In this document: positions 41,543-54,169 of the stretch, in pieces
Position numbering within the stretch: the stretch's first letter is position 1
Layout of the letters: the number at the start of each line of letters is the position of its first letter
NCBI RefSeq assembly: GCF_001864895.1
Contig: NZ_MJGO01000012.1
Coordinates: 1 to 64,000 of the forward strand
Direction of reading: 5' to 3'
DNA from: Curtobacterium sp. MCBA15_009
Lineage (GTDB): Bacteria > Actinomycetota > Actinomycetes > Actinomycetales > Microbacteriaceae
Length of the DNA: 64,000 nt
Made by a program: the position numbers and the translations under genes
The notes under the pieces: generated by a model
The model's input: the letters and a program-made list of their open reading frames with translations, nothing else
Databases searched by the model: none
Told to the model about the DNA's origin: nothing

Positions 41543-44500
41543 TCAGCCACCGGTGACCTCGAGGATCCGGTTCCAGACCACGTCGCCGTCGGGGTCGAGC
41601 CCCTCGTCGACCGCCTGCTTGCGGGTCTCGAGCACCGCCGCGTAGTCACGCGGGAGCACCTTGACGAACTCGCTCAGGTCGCCGGCCGCGAGCAGGTCCG
41701 CCGCGAGGGTCGACCCCGTCTCGTCGGCGTGCCGGGTGAGCAGGTCGGTCACGATCTCGACGTCGGCGCTGTCGAGGGGCTCCAGCCGGAGCTCCCCGGT
41801 CGCGAGGGCGTCCGTGTTGACGTGCTCCTCACGCAGGCCGCGGACGTACGCGGTCCCGCCGGACATGCCCGCGCCGAGGTTCCGACCGGTCTCGCCGAGG
41901 ATGAGCGCGAGGCCACCCGTCATGTACTCGAGCGCGTGGTCGCCCACGCCCTCGACGACGGCGGTGGCGCCCGAGTTGCGCACCAGGAAGCGCTCCCCCA
42001 CGATGCCGCGGATGAACATGCTGCCCTGCGTCGCCCCGTAGCCGATGACGTTGCCGGCGATGACGTTCTCGGCCGGGTCGAAGCCGGAGCCCGCGTCCGG
42101 CGCGACGACGATCTCGCCGCCGGACAGGCCCTTGCCGACGTAGTCGTTGCTGTCGCCGACGAGCCGCAGCGTGATGCCGGCGGGCAGGAACGCACCGAGC
42201 GACTGCCCGGCGGAACCGCGGAGCGTGATGTCGATCGAACCGTTCGGCAGCCCGTGCTCGCCGTGGCGGCGGGTGACCTCGTGGCCGAGCATCGTGCCGA
42301 CCGCGCGCTCGGTGTTCCGGATCGGCAGGTCCAGCGCGATCGAGCCGCCGTGGTCGAGGACGTCGGCGGTCTGCTCGATGAGCTGGACGTCGAAGTGCTG
42401 CTCGAGCTCGTGGTCCTGCGCGCGGTGGTGCCGGCGGGGCTCGGATGCGTCGAAGTGCGGTCCGGTGAGCACCGGGCCGAGGTCGAGGCCAGAGGCCTTC
42501 CAGTGCTCGAGCGCACGGTCGACGTCGAGCACGTCGGACTGGCCGATGGCCTCGTCGAGCGTGCGGAAGCCGAGCTCGGCGAGCAGCTCACGGACCTCCT
42601 GTGCGATGAACTCGAAGAAGTTCACGACGAACTCGGGCTTGCCCGAGAAGCGCTTGCGGAGCTCCGGGTTCTGCGTCGCGACGCCCACCGGGCAGGTGTC
42701 GAGGTGGCAGACACGCATGAGGATGCAGCCCTCGACCACGAGCGGCGCGGTGGCGAAGCCGTACTCCTCGGCCCCGAGGAGCGCGGCGACGACGACGTCG
42801 CGACCGGTCTTCATCTGGCCGTCGACCTGCACGACGACGCGGTCGCGCATGCCGTTCAGCATGAGCGTCTGCTGCGTCTCGGCGAGACCGATCTCCCAGG
42901 GCGTGCCGGCGTGCTTGAGCGAGTTGAGCGGTGACGCCCCCGTCCCGCCGTCGTGGCCGGAGACGAGCACGACGTCGGCCAGGGCCTTCGTCACGCCGGC
43001 GGCGACCGCGCCGATGCCGGACTGGCTCACGAGCTTCACGTGGACGCGGGCGGCGGGGTTCGCGCGCTTCACGTCGAAGATCAGCTGCTTGAGGTCCTCG
43101 ATCGAGTAGATGTCGTGGTGCGGGGGCGGCGAGATGAGCCCGACGCCCGCGGTGGCGTGCCGGGTCCGGGCCACCCACGGGTAGACCTTCGTCGGCGGCA
43201 GCTGGCCGCCCTCGCCGGGTTTCGCACCCTGGGCCATCTTCAGCTGGATGTCCGTGGCGTGCGTCAGGTACATGCTCGTCACGCCGAACCGGCCCGACGC
43301 CACCTGCTTGATGGCGCTGCGGCGCTCCGGGTCGAGCAGGCGGTCGACGTCCTCGCCGCCCTCACCGGTGTTCGAGCGTCCGCCGAGGCGGTTCATCGCG
43401 ATGGCGAGCGTCTCGTGGGCCTCTTTCGAGATGGACCCGTAGGACATGGCACCGGTGTTGAACCGTTTCACGATCGACTCGATCGGCTCGACGTCGTCGA
43501 GCGCGATCGGCGGGCGGACACCGTGCTTGAACCGGAACAGGCCGCGGAGCGTCATGAGCTCCTCGGACTGGTCGTCCACGGCGCTCGAGTACTCGCGGAA
43601 GATGTCGTACCGCCGCGCCCGCGTGGCGTGCTGCAGACGGAAGACCGTGTCCGGGTTGAACAGGTGCGGCGGTCCTTCGCGGCGCCACTGGTACTCGCCG
43701 CCGGTCTGCAGCCGCTCGTGCGAGAGCACCGCGCCGTCCTGCGGGTACGCCTGGGCGTGGCGCTCGGCGTTCTCCTTCGCGATGACGTCGATGTCGACGC
43801 CGCCGAGGATCGACGAGGTGCCGGTGAAGTAGCGGTCGACGAACTCCTGGCTCAGTCCCACCGCTTCGAACGCCTGGGCGCCCGCGTAGCTCGAGACGGT
43901 CGAGATGCCCATCTTCGACATGATCTTCAGGACGCCCTTGCCGAGCGCCTTGATGACGTTCTTGACGGCCTGCTCGGGGCTGATCCCGCTGATCATGCCG
44001 GAGCGCACGAGGTTCTCGCAGGTCTCCATGGCGAGGTACGGGTTGATCGCCGAGGCGCCGTACCCGATCAGCGTGGCCACGTGGTGGACCTCGCGGACGT
44101 CGCCGGCCTCGACGATGAGCCCGACCTTCATGCGCTGCTCGGTGCGGATGAGGTGGTGGTGCACCGCGGCGAGCAGCAGCAGCGACGGCACGGGCGCCTG
44201 CTCCGCGTTGCCGTCGCGGTCGGAGAGCACGATGAACTGCTTGCCGGACTCGATCGCGGCGTCGACCTCGTCGCACACGGCGGCGATGCGCTTCTGCATC
44301 GCCTTCTTGCCGGCGTCGACACGGTAGAGCCCCTTGATCGTCACGGTGAGGTGGCGGCCGGAACCGGTCTCGAAGTGCTGCACCTTGGCGAGCTGGTCGT
44401 TGTCGATCACCGGGAAGTCGAGCGTGATCTGCTTCGCGTGCTCGGGGCCGGCCGAGAGCAGGTTGCGCTCCGGCCCGAGGCCCATCCCCATCGACGTGAT

Positions 44501-46147
44501 GACCTGCTCGCGGATCGAGTCGAGCGGCGGGTTCGTGACCTGCGCGAACTGCTGCGTGAAGTAGTCGAACAGCAGGCGCGGCCGCTGCGAGAGCACCGCG
44601 ATCGGCGTGTCCGACCCCATCGCACCGAGCGGCTCCGCGCCGGTCTGCGCCATCGGCCGGAGCAGGATGCGGACCTCTTCCTCGGTGTACCCGAAGGCAC
44701 GCTGCCGTCGGGTGACCGAGGCCGGGGTGTGCACGATGTGCTCGCGGTCCGGGAGGTCGTTGAGGTTGATCCGACCGGCCCCGAGCCACTCGGCCCACGG
44801 GCCCGATGCGGCCAGCCCGCGCTTCACCTCGTCGTCCTCGATGATCCGGCCGGCCTCGGTGTCGACGAGGAACATCCGTCCGGGTCGGAGGCGGCCCTTG
44901 CGCACGACCTTCTCCGCCGGCACGTCGATGACGCCGGTCTCCGAGCCCATCACGATGAGTCCGTCGTCGGTCACCAGGAAGCGTCCGGGGCGGAGGCCGT
45001 TGCGGTCGAGCGTCGCGCCGACGAGCGAGCCGTCGGTGAACGTGATGGCGGCGGGGCCGTCCCACGGCTCCATGAGCATCGAGTGGTACTCGTAGAAGGC
45101 ACGGAGGTCCGGGTCCATCGCGACCTGGTTCTCCCACGCCTCGGGCACCATCATCGACACCGCGTGCGGCAGCGAGCGGCCGGTCAGCGTGAGCAGCTCG
45201 AGCACCTCGTCGAACGAGGCCGAGTCGCTGGCGCCGGGGCTGACGATCGGCAGCAGCGGTGCCATGTCGCCGAGCAGCTCGCTCTCGAGCTGCGACTGGC
45301 GCGCCCGCATCCAGTTGCGGTTGCCGCGGACCGTGTTGATCTCGCCGTTGTGCGCGATCGTCCGGAACGGCTGGGCGAGCGGCCACGACGGGAACGTGTT
45401 GGTCGAGTAGCGGGAGTGCACGATCGCGAGCTTCGACGCGAAGCGCTCGTCGCTGAGGTCCGGGTAGAACGGCTCGAGCTGCAGCGTCGTGACCATGCCC
45501 TTGTAGACCGTGGTCCGGCTCGACAGCGACATGAAGTACAGGTCGTCGTCGTGCTCGGCACGCTTGCGCAGCCGGAAGGCCTGGCGGTCGAGCGCGATGC
45601 CGCTCCAGGGGCGGCCGTGCACGTCGTGCCGGACCGACGCCACGAAGAGCTGCTCGAACGCCGGCATGGCGGCGCGCGCCAGCGACCCGAGGACCTCGGG
45701 CCGGACCGGGACGGTGCGCCAGCCGAGGACCTTCAGGCCCTCTTCCCGCGCGAGGCGCTCGATCGCGCCCTTGACCGCGTGCCGACGGTCGTCGTCGGTG
45801 GGCAGGTAGGCCGTGCCGACGGCGTACTCCCCCGCTGCGGGCAGCTCGAACGGCACGACGGCCCGCAGGAACTCGTCGGGCACCTGGCAGAGGATGCCGG
45901 CGCCGTCGCCCGTCCCCGCGTCCGAGCCCACCGCACCGCGGTGCTCGAGGTTGCGGAGCGCGCCGAGGGCGGCGTCGACGATGTCGTGGCCCGGCGTCCC
46001 GCGCAGGGTCGCCACCATCGCGAGACCGCAGGCGTCCTTCTCGTTCGCCGGGTCGTAGAGACCCGTGGCGTCCGGGATCGCCGAGAAGCGGCGGTGCGGC
46101 GGCACGAGCGTCGTCGATGCCGGTGTCTGGTCTGGCTGGAGCGCCAT
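41543..46147 (-). CDS. gltB: glutamate synthase large subunit
   Basis: Makes two glutamates from glutamine and 2-oxoglutarate. The 1534-residue product has a short propeptide (residues 1-39) cleaved before Cys40 in [12 protein letters not shown], the class II glutamine amidotransferase domain, the central domain, the FMN-binding synthase domain (about residues 850-1210) with 3Fe-4S cysteines in [15 protein letters not shown], and the C-terminal GXGXG beta-helix (about 1290-1480). ATG at 46147 has GAGGA about 9 nt upstream. The gene lies 183 nt after lgt; I see nothing notable in that gap. Confidence 0.97.
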   Translation of the reverse strand: MALQPDQTPASTTLVPPHRRFSAIPDATGLYDPANEKDACGLAMVATLRGTPGHDIVDAALGALRNLEHRGAVGSDAGTGDGAGILCQVPDEFLRAVVPFELPAAGEYAVGTAYLPTDDDRRHAVKGAIERLAREEGLKVLGWRTVPVRPEVLGSLARAAMPAFEQLFVASVRHDVHGRPWSGIALDRQAFRLRKRAEHDDDLYFMSLSSRTTVYKGMVTTLQLEPFYPDLSDERFASKLAIVHSRYSTNTFPSWPLAQPFRTIAHNGEINTVRGNRNWMRARQSQLESELLGDMAPLLPIVSPGASDSASFDEVLELLTLTGRSLPHAVSMMVPEAWENQVAMDPDLRAFYEYHSMLMEPWDGPAAITFTDGSLVGATLDRNGLRPGRFLVTDDGLIVMGSETGVIDVPAEKVVRKGRLRPGRMFLVDTEAGRIIEDDEVKRGLAASGPWAEWLGAGRINLNDLPDREHIVHTPASVTRRQRAFGYTEEEVRILLRPMAQTGAEPLGAMGSDTPIAVLSQRPRLLFDYFTQQFAQVTNPPLDSIREQVITSMGMGLGPERNLLSAGPEHAKQITLDFPVIDNDQLAKVQHFETGSGRHLTVTIKGLYRVDAGKKAMQKRIAAVCDEVDAAIESGKQFIVLSDRDGNAEQAPVPSLLLLAAVHHHLIRTEQRMKVGLIVEAGDVREVHHVATLIGYGASAINPYLAMETCENLVRSGMISGISPEQAVKNVIKALGKGVLKIMSKMGISTVSSYAGAQAFEAVGLSQEFVDRYFTGTSSILGGVDIDVIAKENAERHAQAYPQDGAVLSHERLQTGGEYQWRREGPPHLFNPDTVFRLQHATRARRYDIFREYSSAVDDQSEELMTLRGLFRFKHGVRPPIALDDVEPIESIVKRFNTGAMSYGSISKEAHETLAIAMNRLGGRSNTGEGGEDVDRLLDPERRSAIKQVASGRFGVTSMYLTHATDIQLKMAQGAKPGEGGQLPPTKVYPWVARTRHATAGVGLISPPPHHDIYSIEDLKQLIFDVKRANPAARVHVKLVSQSGIGAVAAGVTKALADVVLVSGHDGGTGASPLNSLKHAGTPWEIGLAETQQTLMLNGMRDRVVVQVDGQMKTGRDVVVAALLGAEEYGFATAPLVVEGCILMRVCHLDTCPVGVATQNPELRKRFSGKPEFVVNFFEFIAQEVRELLAELGFRTLDEAIGQSDVLDVDRALEHWKASGLDLGPVLTGPHFDASEPRRHHRAQDHELEQHFDVQLIEQTADVLDHGGSIALDLPIRNTERAVGTMLGHEVTRRHGEHGLPNGSIDITLRGSAGQSLGAFLPAGITLRLVGDSNDYVGKGLSGGEIVVAPDAGSGFDPAENVIAGNVIGYGATQGSMFIRGIVGERFLVRNSGATAVVEGVGDHALEYMTGGLALILGETGRNLGAGMSGGTAYVRGLREEHVNTDALATGELRLEPLDSADVEIVTDLLTRHADETGSTLAADLLAAGDLSEFVKVLPRDYAAVLETRKQAVDEGLDPDGDVVWNRILEVTGG

Positions 46148-46330
46148 GGGGAACCGTCCTCACGAGGAAGTGGAACAGGGACAGCGGTGGCCCGGTGGTG
46201 CGTTCCGCCCGAGCGGGCGGGACTGGTGCCCGTGCCCGCCGTCAGTGAGGTGCGCTGTCGGCCGGCGAGGAGTCGGACCCGCTTGTGGCGGGGTCAGACG
46301 GGTGGTGCTGGTGGGACCCGTGCGGTCCGG

Positions 46331-47341
46331 TCAGCGCGGGGACGCGACCGGGTCGGTGCTCGGGACGTCCGTGGAGTGGTCGTGCGTGGAGTCGTCGTCC
46401 GCGTCGTCGTCGTGCTCCGAGAACGTGTCGTCGGAGTCTACATCGGACTTCGGGCCGGGCTGGCGGCCCGGCAGGTACGGGCTCGGCTCCTTGCCGGTGT
46501 GGCGTCGCGACTGCACGACGAAGATGACGATGCCGAGCAGGATCGCGGCGAAGGACATCCAGACGTTCGTGCGGATGCCGGCGAAGGTCTCGCTCGTGTC
46601 CACCCGAATCGACTCGAGGACGGAACGGCCGGTGCCGTACCAGATGAGGTACAGCGCGAGGACCTTGCCCCACTGCAGCTGGAAGCGGCGGTCGAGCAGC
46701 AGGATCACCGCGACGCCGACGAGGTTCCAGATGATCTCGTACAGGAAGGTCGGGTGGAACAGGGTGCCCTCGGGCAGACCGGCCGGGTACGCCGGGTTCG
46801 ACGACTCGATCTGCAGACCCCACGGCAGGCTCGTCGGCATGCCGAAGAGCTCGTGGTTGAAGTAGTTGCCGAGCCGCCCGAACGCCTGGGCGAGCAGGAC
46901 GCCCGGCACGACGGCGTCGATGAACGACGAGAACCGCAGCCCGACCTGGCGGCAGCCGATCCAGGCACCGACCGAGCCGAGGATGAGCGCGCCGAAGATC
47001 GCGAGGCCGCCCTCCCAGATCGCGAACGGCTTCCACCAGAGGATGCCGGGGCCGAAGTAGTCGCTGACGTGCGTGAGCACGTGGAACGCCCGGCCGCCGA
47101 TGATGCCGGCCGGCACGGCCCAGATCGCGATGTCGATGATGATCCACCGCTCGACACCGCGCGCGTTGAGACGGCGGTTCGCGAGCACCACGGCCGCGAC
47201 GATCCCGATGAGGATGCAGATCGCGTACGCGTGGATGCGGAAGTCGAGCGGCAGCGACCAGCCGAAGACGTCGCGCAGCCATGCGGTCAGGTCGAAGTAC
47301 TGCCAGGCGGTGCTCGGGCTCGGGATGCTCAGGAGGGGCAT
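46331..47341 (-). CDS. lgt: prolipoprotein diacylglyceryl transferase
   Basis: Membrane enzyme that adds diacylglycerol to lipobox cysteines, the first step of lipoprotein maturation. The 336-residue product has seven helices and the signature GRLGNYFNHELFG (about residues 155-167), with HAYAICILIG near the start. A hydrophilic acidic C-terminal tail of about 45 residues (SDDTFSEHDDDADDDS) is an actinobacterial-style extension. ATG at 47341. It follows trpA by 99 nt; trp-lgt linkage is common in actinobacteria. Confidence 0.95.
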   Translation of the reverse strand: MPLLSIPSPSTAWQYFDLTAWLRDVFGWSLPLDFRIHAYAICILIGIVAAVVLANRRLNARGVERWIIIDIAIWAVPAGIIGGRAFHVLTHVSDYFGPGILWWKPFAIWEGGLAIFGALILGSVGAWIGCRQVGLRFSSFIDAVVPGVLLAQAFGRLGNYFNHELFGMPTSLPWGLQIESSNPAYPAGLPEGTLFHPTFLYEIIWNLVGVAVILLLDRRFQLQWGKVLALYLIWYGTGRSVLESIRVDTSETFAGIRTNVWMSFAAILLGIVIFVVQSRRHTGKEPSPYLPGRQPGPKSDVDSDDTFSEHDDDADDDSTHDHSTDVPSTDPVASPR

Positions 47342-47440
47342 GGAGGTGCGGTCGCCTTTCGGAACTGACTGGGCGCGGTGTCGACGTGGCGTCGGCCCCG
47401 CTCACTGTAGCGCGCGGGACGGGGCCGACAGGAACCGGGG

Positions 47441-48231
47441 CTACCCGCGGCGGGCGCCCGCGGTGAGGTCGGCGGCGCGGTCCGCGACGCCCTGCACGCC
47501 GAGGTCGGCGAGGGCACGGACGAACGCGGAACCGACGATCGCGCCGTCGGCGTACTCGAGGACCTCGCGGACCTGCTCGGCGGTGGAGATGCCGAGGCCG
47601 ACGCACGTGCGCTCGACCCCGGCGTCACGCAGCCGGGACACGACGGTCCGGGCCGCGACGTCGACCCCGGCGCGGGCGCCGGTGACGCCCATCGTCGAGA
47701 CCGCGTACACGAAGCCGCGGCTCGACTCGACGGCCTGGCGCATCCGCACGTCGGACGACGAGGGGGCGGCGAGGAAGACGCGGTCGAGGCCGGTGCGCTC
47801 GGACGCGGCGGTCCACTCGGAGGCCTCGTCCGGGATGAGGTCGGGCGTGATGAGCCCGGCGGCACCCGAGGACACGAGGTCGTCGGCGAACCGGTCGACG
47901 CCGTAGCGCAGCACCGGGTTCCAGTACGTCATGACGAGCACGGGGACGTCCACGCGCTCGGTGATCTGCTGCACGGCGTCGAAGACGTGGGCGACCCGGA
48001 AGCCGTTCGCCAGGCTCTCCTCGGCCGCGCGCTGGATCACGGGACCGTCCATCACGGGGTCGGAGTACGGCAGACCGAGCTCGATGACGTCCACGCCGTT
48101 CTCGGCGAGGGCGACGGCCGCGTCGACGCTGGTCTGCAGGTCCGGGTACCCGGCGGGCAGGTACCCGACGACGGCACCGGCGCGCTCGGCGTTGGCGCTG
48201 TCGATCGTCGTGGCGACGGTCCGGTTCTGGC

Positions 48232-48235
<4 letters not shown>
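47441..48235 (-). CDS. trpA: tryptophan synthase alpha chain
   Basis: Cleaves indole-3-glycerol phosphate to indole, passed to TrpB. The 264-residue TIM barrel has the catalytic Glu and Asp in [17 protein letters not shown] (about residues 49-65) and the later STMGVTGAR segment. GTG at 48235 overlaps the trpB stop by four nt (GTGA). The open frame continues upstream inside trpB, but this is the family start. Confidence 0.96.
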
Positions 48236-49446
<1,211 letters not shown>

Positions 49447-49544
49447 GATGGGGTCTTCCGGGACGAGCCCGGCGCGGCGCGGAGCCGGAGCCGGACGGGG
49501 TGGGTCGTGCGGCCGCGGTCCGCGGCCGGGATGCGGTGTGGGGG

Positions 49545-50339
49545 TCAGCCGCGGTCGGCGGCGTCGATGAACGATGCGAGGGTGGCGGCGGGGTCGGCGC
49601 CGGTGACGAGGGCCTCGCCCACGAGCACGACGTCGGCGCCGGCCGCTCGGTAGTGCGCCACGTCGGCAGGACCGGCGACCGCGGACTCGGCGACCCGCAC
49701 GACCCCGTCGGGGATGCGGTCGGCGAGCGACCCGAACAGGTCGCGGTCGAGCGAGAAGTCCGTCAGGTCGCGGGCGTTCACGCCGAGGATGCGCGCGCCG
49801 GCGTCGAGCCCGCGAGCGACCTCGTCACCGGAGTGCGCCTCGACGAGCACGCGCATGCCGAGGAACTCGGCCAGGGTGTGCAGCTCGACGAGCTGCCGCT
49901 GCTCGAGCGCCGCCACGATGAGCAGCACGACGTCGGCTCCGGCCGCGCGGGCCTCGAGCACCTGGTACGGGTCGGCGATGAAGTCCTTGCGGAGCACCGG
50001 GATCGCGACCCGCTGCTTGACGGCCTGCAGGTCGGCGAGGCTGCCGAGGAACTTGCGCCCCTCGGTCAGGACGCTGATCGTCGACGCGCCGCCGCGCTCG
50101 TAGTCGGCGGCGAGCGACGCCGGGTCCTCGATCGGGGCCATCGACCCGCGTGAGGGACTGGCGCGCTTGACCTCGGCGATGACCTTGACGTGGTCACCGG
50201 GACGCAGGTGGTCGAGGGCGTCGAGCGGCGGCGCCACCCGGTCGAGGTCGCGTTCGACGTCCGTCACGGGACGGTCGAGGCGACGGGTGGCGGCGTCCTC
50301 GAGCGCGCCCGCGACGAGGGTCTCGAGCACGTTCGGCAC
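49545..50339 (-). CDS. trpC: indole-3-glycerol phosphate synthase
   Basis: Closes the indole ring from CdRP in tryptophan synthesis. The 264-residue product has [13 protein letters not shown] (about residues 53-65), [10 protein letters not shown], and [12 protein letters not shown] followed by VAESAV, all catalytic or phosphate-site segments. It is a monofunctional TrpC, not fused to TrpF. GTG at 50339. It starts 7 nt after the HGxxPAAW gene, so it shares that transcript. trpD, trpF and trpG are not in the window. Confidence 0.96.
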   Translation of the reverse strand: MPNVLETLVAGALEDAATRRLDRPVTDVERDLDRVAPPLDALDHLRPGDHVKVIAEVKRASPSRGSMAPIEDPASLAADYERGGASTISVLTEGRKFLGSLADLQAVKQRVAIPVLRKDFIADPYQVLEARAAGADVVLLIVAALEQRQLVELHTLAEFLGMRVLVEAHSGDEVARGLDAGARILGVNARDLTDFSLDRDLFGSLADRIPDGVVRVAESAVAGPADVAHYRAAGADVVLVGEALVTGADPAATLASFIDAADRG

Positions 50340-50346
50340 GGGGTTC

Positions 50347-50586
50347 CTACTCGCCGTGGTGCTTGGGGACGAACTTCGGGCCGTCGACGCCGTAGCCGGC
50401 CTTCTTCATGACACCACCGACGACGAGGCCGATGAGCACGACGGCGGCGGACGCCCACACGCCCCAGGGCATGTCGAACCAGAAGAACAACGTGCCCGCA
50501 GCGAAGCCGATCAGCATGATGACGACGGCGGTCCAGGCTGCCGGCGAGTGGCCTTCGCCGAGTTCTGCGGGTTCGGTGTTGCTCAC
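50347..50586 (-). CDS. HGxxPAAW family small membrane protein
   Basis: Actinobacterial protein of unknown function found beside trpC. The 79-residue product carries GEGHSPAAWTAV (about residues 11-22), the family motif in the variant GHSPAAW, then two predicted helices (about 20-36 and 43-59) and a basic tail. GTG at 50586 overlaps the preceding gene's stop (GTGA) and has GGAG a few nt upstream. Its place in the trp cluster suggests a link to tryptophan metabolism, unproved. Confidence 0.88.
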   Translation of the reverse strand: MSNTEPAELGEGHSPAAWTAVVIMLIGFAAGTLFFWFDMPWGVWASAAVVLIGLVVGGVMKKAGYGVDGPKFVPKHHGE

Positions 50587-51317
50587 GGTGCTCCTCGTTC
50601 TGCTCCGGCGTCGTCGTCCGAGCGACGCCGTGTCGATCCTACCGTGTCGTCCCCGACGGGACCGGCGACCGCGCCGCCCGTGCCGCCCTGGTCGTCCGCG
50701 GCGGCCGTCCCGTCGAGCGTCGTCGGGTCCACCCCGGCACTGAGGTCGTCCCAGTCGACGACGGCGTCGCGCTCGACCGGCGCCGACGCGCGGGCGTCCG
50801 CGGCAGCGCCGGCCGTCGCCGCGCCGTACTTGCGGCTCGGACCCGGCCAGGAGCGCTGCACGACCACCGCGACGACGCCGAGCGCCATCGCGAGCACCCC
50901 GCCGACGATGCCGACGACGGGCCACGGGGTCACGTCGACCTCGGTCACCACGCGGCGCACGGCCCCGAGGTCGCTCACCCCGGCGACCTGGCCGATCGCT
51001 CCGCGGGCGGCCGCGACCGGGTCGCGCAGGGCGCTGATGCCGCTGACGACGACGCCGAGGCCGAGCAGGACCTCGACGAGGGCGAGGACGACGCGCAGCA
51101 CCCGTCCGGCGATGGTCATCGCGAGGAACAGCGCCAGGCTCGCGATCGCCAACGCCGTGTACGAGGGCACGACGGCCGCGCCGTCGGCGTCGACCGTGCC
51201 GGTGACGGCGTCGCCCGCGTGCAGGTGGACGGTGAACCACGTCTGGGTCCAGGCCAGCATCACGACGCCGGCCACCAGGAGCCCGGCGACGACGACGATC
51301 GGACGGGAACGCCTCAT
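50583..51317 (-). CDS. Trp biosynthesis-associated membrane protein
   Basis: Membrane protein of the actinobacterial family located within trp operons (the Trp_oprn_chp family); function unknown. The 244-residue product has four predicted helices (about residues 5-22, 50-70, 72-95 and 130-152) with WTQTWFTVHL after the first, and a hydrophilic acidic tail of about 80 residues. ATG at 51317 overlaps the trpE stop (ATGA), and its own stop overlaps the next start. Both overlaps imply coupled translation. Confidence 0.85.
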   Translation of the reverse strand: MRRSRPIVVVAGLLVAGVVMLAWTQTWFTVHLHAGDAVTGTVDADGAAVVPSYTALAIASLALFLAMTIAGRVLRVVLALVEVLLGLGVVVSGISALRDPVAAARGAIGQVAGVSDLGAVRRVVTEVDVTPWPVVGIVGGVLAMALGVVAVVVQRSWPGPSRKYGAATAGAAADARASAPVERDAVVDWDDLSAGVDPTTLDGTAAADDQGGTGGAVAGPVGDDTVGSTRRRSDDDAGAERGAP

Positions 51318-52858
51318 GCGCGCACCTCGCGCATCCGGTTCGCGGTGGCCACGGCGCGGAGCGGGGCGGCGGCCTTGTTCACGGCCTCGACGTGCTCGGT
51401 CTCGGGGTCCGAGTCCGCGACGAGACCGGCACCGGCCTGCACACGGGCGACGCCGTCCTTGATGAGGGCGGTGCGGATGGCGATGGCGAGGTCGGCGTCC
51501 CCGGCGAAGTCGAAGTAGCCGACGACCCCGGCGTACGCGCCGCGGCCGGCGGGTTCGAGCTCGTCGATGATCTCGAGCGCGCGCGGCTTCGGTGCCCCCG
51601 AGAGCGTGCCGGCCGGGAACGTCGCGCGGAAGACGTCGATCGCCGACGCCTCCGGGCGCACCGCGCCCTCGACGCTCGACACCAGGTGCATGATGTGGCT
51701 GAACCGCTCGACCGTCATGAACTCGGTGACCGCGACGGACCCTGGCTGGCAGACCTTCTGCAGGTCGTTGCGGGCCAGGTCGACGAGCATCAGGTGCTCG
51801 GCGCGCTCCTTCGGGTCGCCGAGCAGGTCCTCGCCCAGGCGGACGTCCTGCTCGGGGGTCGCCCCGCGCGGGCGCGACCCGGCGATCGGGTGGGTGATGG
51901 CCCGGCCGCCCTGCACCTTGACCAGGGCCTCCGGTGAGGCGCCGACGATCCAGAAGCGCTCGTCGGCGGTGTCCGCGAGCGCGAGGAAGTACATGTACGG
52001 ACTCGGGTTGAGCGTCCGGAGCACGCGGTAGACGTCGAGCGGGTCGGCGGTCACCTCGTGGTCGAACCGCTGCGAGATGACGACCTGGAAGACGTCGCCG
52101 TCGCGGATGAAGTCCTTCGAGCGCAGGACCGACGCCATGTACTCGTCCGGCGTCGACCGGTGCACCGGGCTCGGCTCGGCGATGTCGAAGGCCTCGGCCA
52201 CGGTCGCCACCGAGGGCTGCACGAGGTCGGCCTGCATGCGGTCGAGCCGGGCCTGCGCGTCGAGCCACAGCGTGTCGGGGTCGTCGACGCCGTCGTTCAG
52301 GGCGCTCGCGACGAGCAGCACCAGCCCGGTGCGGTGGTCGAGCGCGGCGAGCTCGGACACGAAGGACAGTGCCTGCCCGGGGACGTCGAAGTCCGACGGC
52401 GGGACGTTCGGCAGGTGCTCGAGCTGTCGGACGGCCTCCCAGCCGATGAAGCCGACGGTGCCGCCGACGAGCGGCGGCGTGCCGGGGACGCGCGGCGTCG
52501 CCCAGCGCTCGTGCAGCCGCGCGAGGACCTCGAGCGGCTGGCCCTCGAGGGACCCGACGGCACGGGCGGCGTCGATGCCGGTGTCGATCCAGGCGGCACG
52601 CTCGCCGTCCTGCGTCAGCACGCCGAAGCTGCGGACGCCGACGAACGACCAGCGCGACCACAGGCCGCCCTGACCGGCGGACTCGAGCAGGAACGACCCG
52701 GGGCGGCCGTCGGCCAGCTTCCGGTAGACACCGACCGGCGTCTCGCTGTCGGCGTAGAGCGCGCGCACCACCGGCACGACCCGGTGGTCGCCGAGCAGGG
52801 CGTCGAACTCCGGCCGGGAGGTCGTGTGCGGCTGGTCGGACACGGTCGCGGCGGTCAC
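51314..52858 (-). CDS. trpE: anthranilate synthase component I
   Basis: Converts chorismate and ammonia (from TrpG) to anthranilate. The 514-residue product has an N-terminal regulatory region with [19 protein letters not shown] (the LLES tryptophan-feedback motif, about residues 55-73) and the chorismate-binding domain with [19 protein letters not shown] and [22 protein letters not shown] at 52858 overlaps the hisI stop (GTGA). No leader peptide or attenuator is evident upstream, consistent with its internal position. Confidence 0.96.
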   Translation of the reverse strand: MTAATVSDQPHTTSRPEFDALLGDHRVVPVVRALYADSETPVGVYRKLADGRPGSFLLESAGQGGLWSRWSFVGVRSFGVLTQDGERAAWIDTGIDAARAVGSLEGQPLEVLARLHERWATPRVPGTPPLVGGTVGFIGWEAVRQLEHLPNVPPSDFDVPGQALSFVSELAALDHRTGLVLLVASALNDGVDDPDTLWLDAQARLDRMQADLVQPSVATVAEAFDIAEPSPVHRSTPDEYMASVLRSKDFIRDGDVFQVVISQRFDHEVTADPLDVYRVLRTLNPSPYMYFLALADTADERFWIVGASPEALVKVQGGRAITHPIAGSRPRGATPEQDVRLGEDLLGDPKERAEHLMLVDLARNDLQKVCQPGSVAVTEFMTVERFSHIMHLVSSVEGAVRPEASAIDVFRATFPAGTLSGAPKPRALEIIDELEPAGRGAYAGVVGYFDFAGDADLAIAIRTALIKDGVARVQAGAGLVADSDPETEHVEAVNKAAAPLRAVATANRMREVRA

Positions 52859-53322
52859 CGGGTCGCCTCCACAGCAGCGTCCGCGTCCGCGCCGGCGGAC
52901 CCGGCGGCATCCGCGCGGTCAGGCCCTGCAGCGCCGGACGACCCGGCGGACGACGGCGCGGACGCCGTCACCGGCGCGAGCGGGTCGACGTCGAAGCACC
53001 GGTGCGCACCGGTGTGGCAGGCGGCCCCGACCTGCTGGACGGTCACGAGCAGGGTGTCGTCGTCGCAGTCGAGCGCAGCGCCCCGCACGTACTGGGCGTG
53101 CCCGGAGGTGTCGCCCTTGCGCCAGTACTCGTTCCGCGACCGGGACCAGAACGTCACGCGCCCCTCGGTCAGGGTGCGTCGGAGCGCTTCCCGGTCCATG
53201 TAGCCGAGCATGAGGACGTCCTTCGACGACTCCTCTTGCACGATGGCGGGGAGCAGCCCGTCGGCTCCGAAGCGTGCACGGTCGAGGACCGCGTCGGTGT
53301 CGGTGCTGGTGCTGTCGGTCAT
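52855..53322 (-). CDS. hisI: phosphoribosyl-AMP cyclohydrolase
   Basis: Opens the purine ring of phosphoribosyl-AMP, the third step of histidine synthesis. The 155-residue product has [14 protein letters not shown] (about residues 62-75) and the zinc/magnesium cluster [16 protein letters not shown] followed by ACHTG and CF. The final 35-40 residues (Ala/Asp/Gly-rich) are an extension beyond the usual 110-130. It is monofunctional; hisE is separate. ATG at 53322 has AGGAG four nt upstream and TAGGCT nine nt upstream. Confidence 0.95.
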   Translation of the reverse strand: MTDSTSTDTDAVLDRARFGADGLLPAIVQEESSKDVLMLGYMDREALRRTLTEGRVTFWSRSRNEYWRKGDTSGHAQYVRGAALDCDDDTLLVTVQQVGAACHTGAHRCFDVDPLAPVTASAPSSAGSSGAAGPDRADAAGSAGADADAAVEATR

Positions 53323-53331
53323 GAGGCTCCT

Positions 53332-53337
53332 AGCCTA
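53332..53337 (-). promoter_or_regulatory. possible -10 box of hisI-trpE
   Basis: Minus-strand TAGGCT ends nine nt before the hisI ATG and overlaps nothing in hisF. It would give an internal promoter for hisI-trpE and the genes that follow, with a leader of about two nt or slightly more. Confidence 0.4.
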
Positions 53338-53398
53338 CGGCGTGCCGGGACGCGGGCAGTGGGGTGTGGAGAACCGCGACGGGCGGCGCGCGGCCGCG

Positions 53399-54169
53399 TC
53401 AGCGGACGGCGTGGCCGGTCGCGCGGAGCGCGGCCTTGACGTCGCCGACCGTCATCTCGCCACGGTGGAAGACGGACGCGGCGAGGACTGCGTCCGCACC
53501 CGCGTCGACGGCGGGGGCGAAGTGCTCGACGCGACCCGCGCCTCCCGAGGCGATGACCGGGACGGACGAGACGGCGCGCACCGCGGCCACGAGTTCGAGG
53601 TCGAACCCGTTCTTCGTGCCGTCGGCGTCGATCGAGTTGACGAGCAGTTCCCCGGCGCCGCGCTCGACGGCCTCGCGTGCCCACGCGACGGCGTCGAGGT
53701 CGGACTCGGTCCGCCCGCCGTGCGTGGTGACGACGAAGCCCGAGGGCATCCGGTCGGAGCGCTTGACGTCGAGCGAGAGCACGACGGCCTGCGCGCCGAA
53801 CCGGTCGGCGATCTCGCCGACGAGCTCGTGCCGGGCGATGGCCGCGCTGTTCACACCGATCTTGTCGGCCCCGCACTGCTGCAGCCGCGAGACGTCGTCG
53901 ACGCTGCGGACCCCGCCGCCGACGGTGAGCGGGATGAAGACCTGTTCGGCCGTCCAGGTCACGGTGTCGTACATCGTCGCCCGGTTCTCGACCGTGGCGC
54001 CGACGTCCAGGAAGGTCAGCTCGTCGGCACCCTGCTCGTAGTACCGCGCCGCGAGCTCGACGGGGTCACCGGCGTCCTGGAGGTCCAGGAAGTTGACGCC
54101 CTTGACGACCCGGCCGCCCTTGACGTCGAGGCACGGGATGACCCGGACCGACACGCCACCGGCGGTCAC
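53399..54169 (-). CDS. hisF: imidazole glycerol phosphate synthase subunit HisF
   Basis: Cyclase half of the HisH-HisF enzyme, forming imidazole glycerol phosphate and AICAR. The 256-residue beta-alpha barrel has the catalytic Asp in [15 protein letters not shown] (about residues 10-24) and the second Asp in [16 protein letters not shown] (about 132-147). GTG at 54169 overlaps the hisG stop (GTGA). HisH is not in the window. It is followed by hisI after 76 nt. Confidence 0.97.
   Translation of the reverse strand: MTAGGVSVRVIPCLDVKGGRVVKGVNFLDLQDAGDPVELAARYYEQGADELTFLDVGATVENRATMYDTVTWTAEQVFIPLTVGGGVRSVDDVSRLQQCGADKIGVNSAAIARHELVGEIADRFGAQAVVLSLDVKRSDRMPSGFVVTTHGGRTESDLDAVAWAREAVERGAGELLVNSIDADGTKNGFDLELVAAVRAVSSVPVIASGGAGRVEHFAPAVDAGADAVLAASVFHRGEMTVGDVKAALRATGHAVR

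Noticed and set aside
42953-47368. Plus-strand open frame of 1471 codons opposite gltB and lgt
   Set aside because: Antisense to GltB and Lgt, whose motifs are complete; low-complexity composition.
52855-53322. HisI read as a bifunctional HisIE because of its long tail
   Set aside because: The extra 35-40 residues are Ala/Asp/Gly-rich without HisE motifs, and a separate complete hisE lies at 55052-55315.
53323-53398. Tryptophan or histidine attenuator leader upstream of hisI-trpE
   Set aside because: The 76-nt gap has no short reading frame rich in Trp or His codons and no terminator-antiterminator pair.
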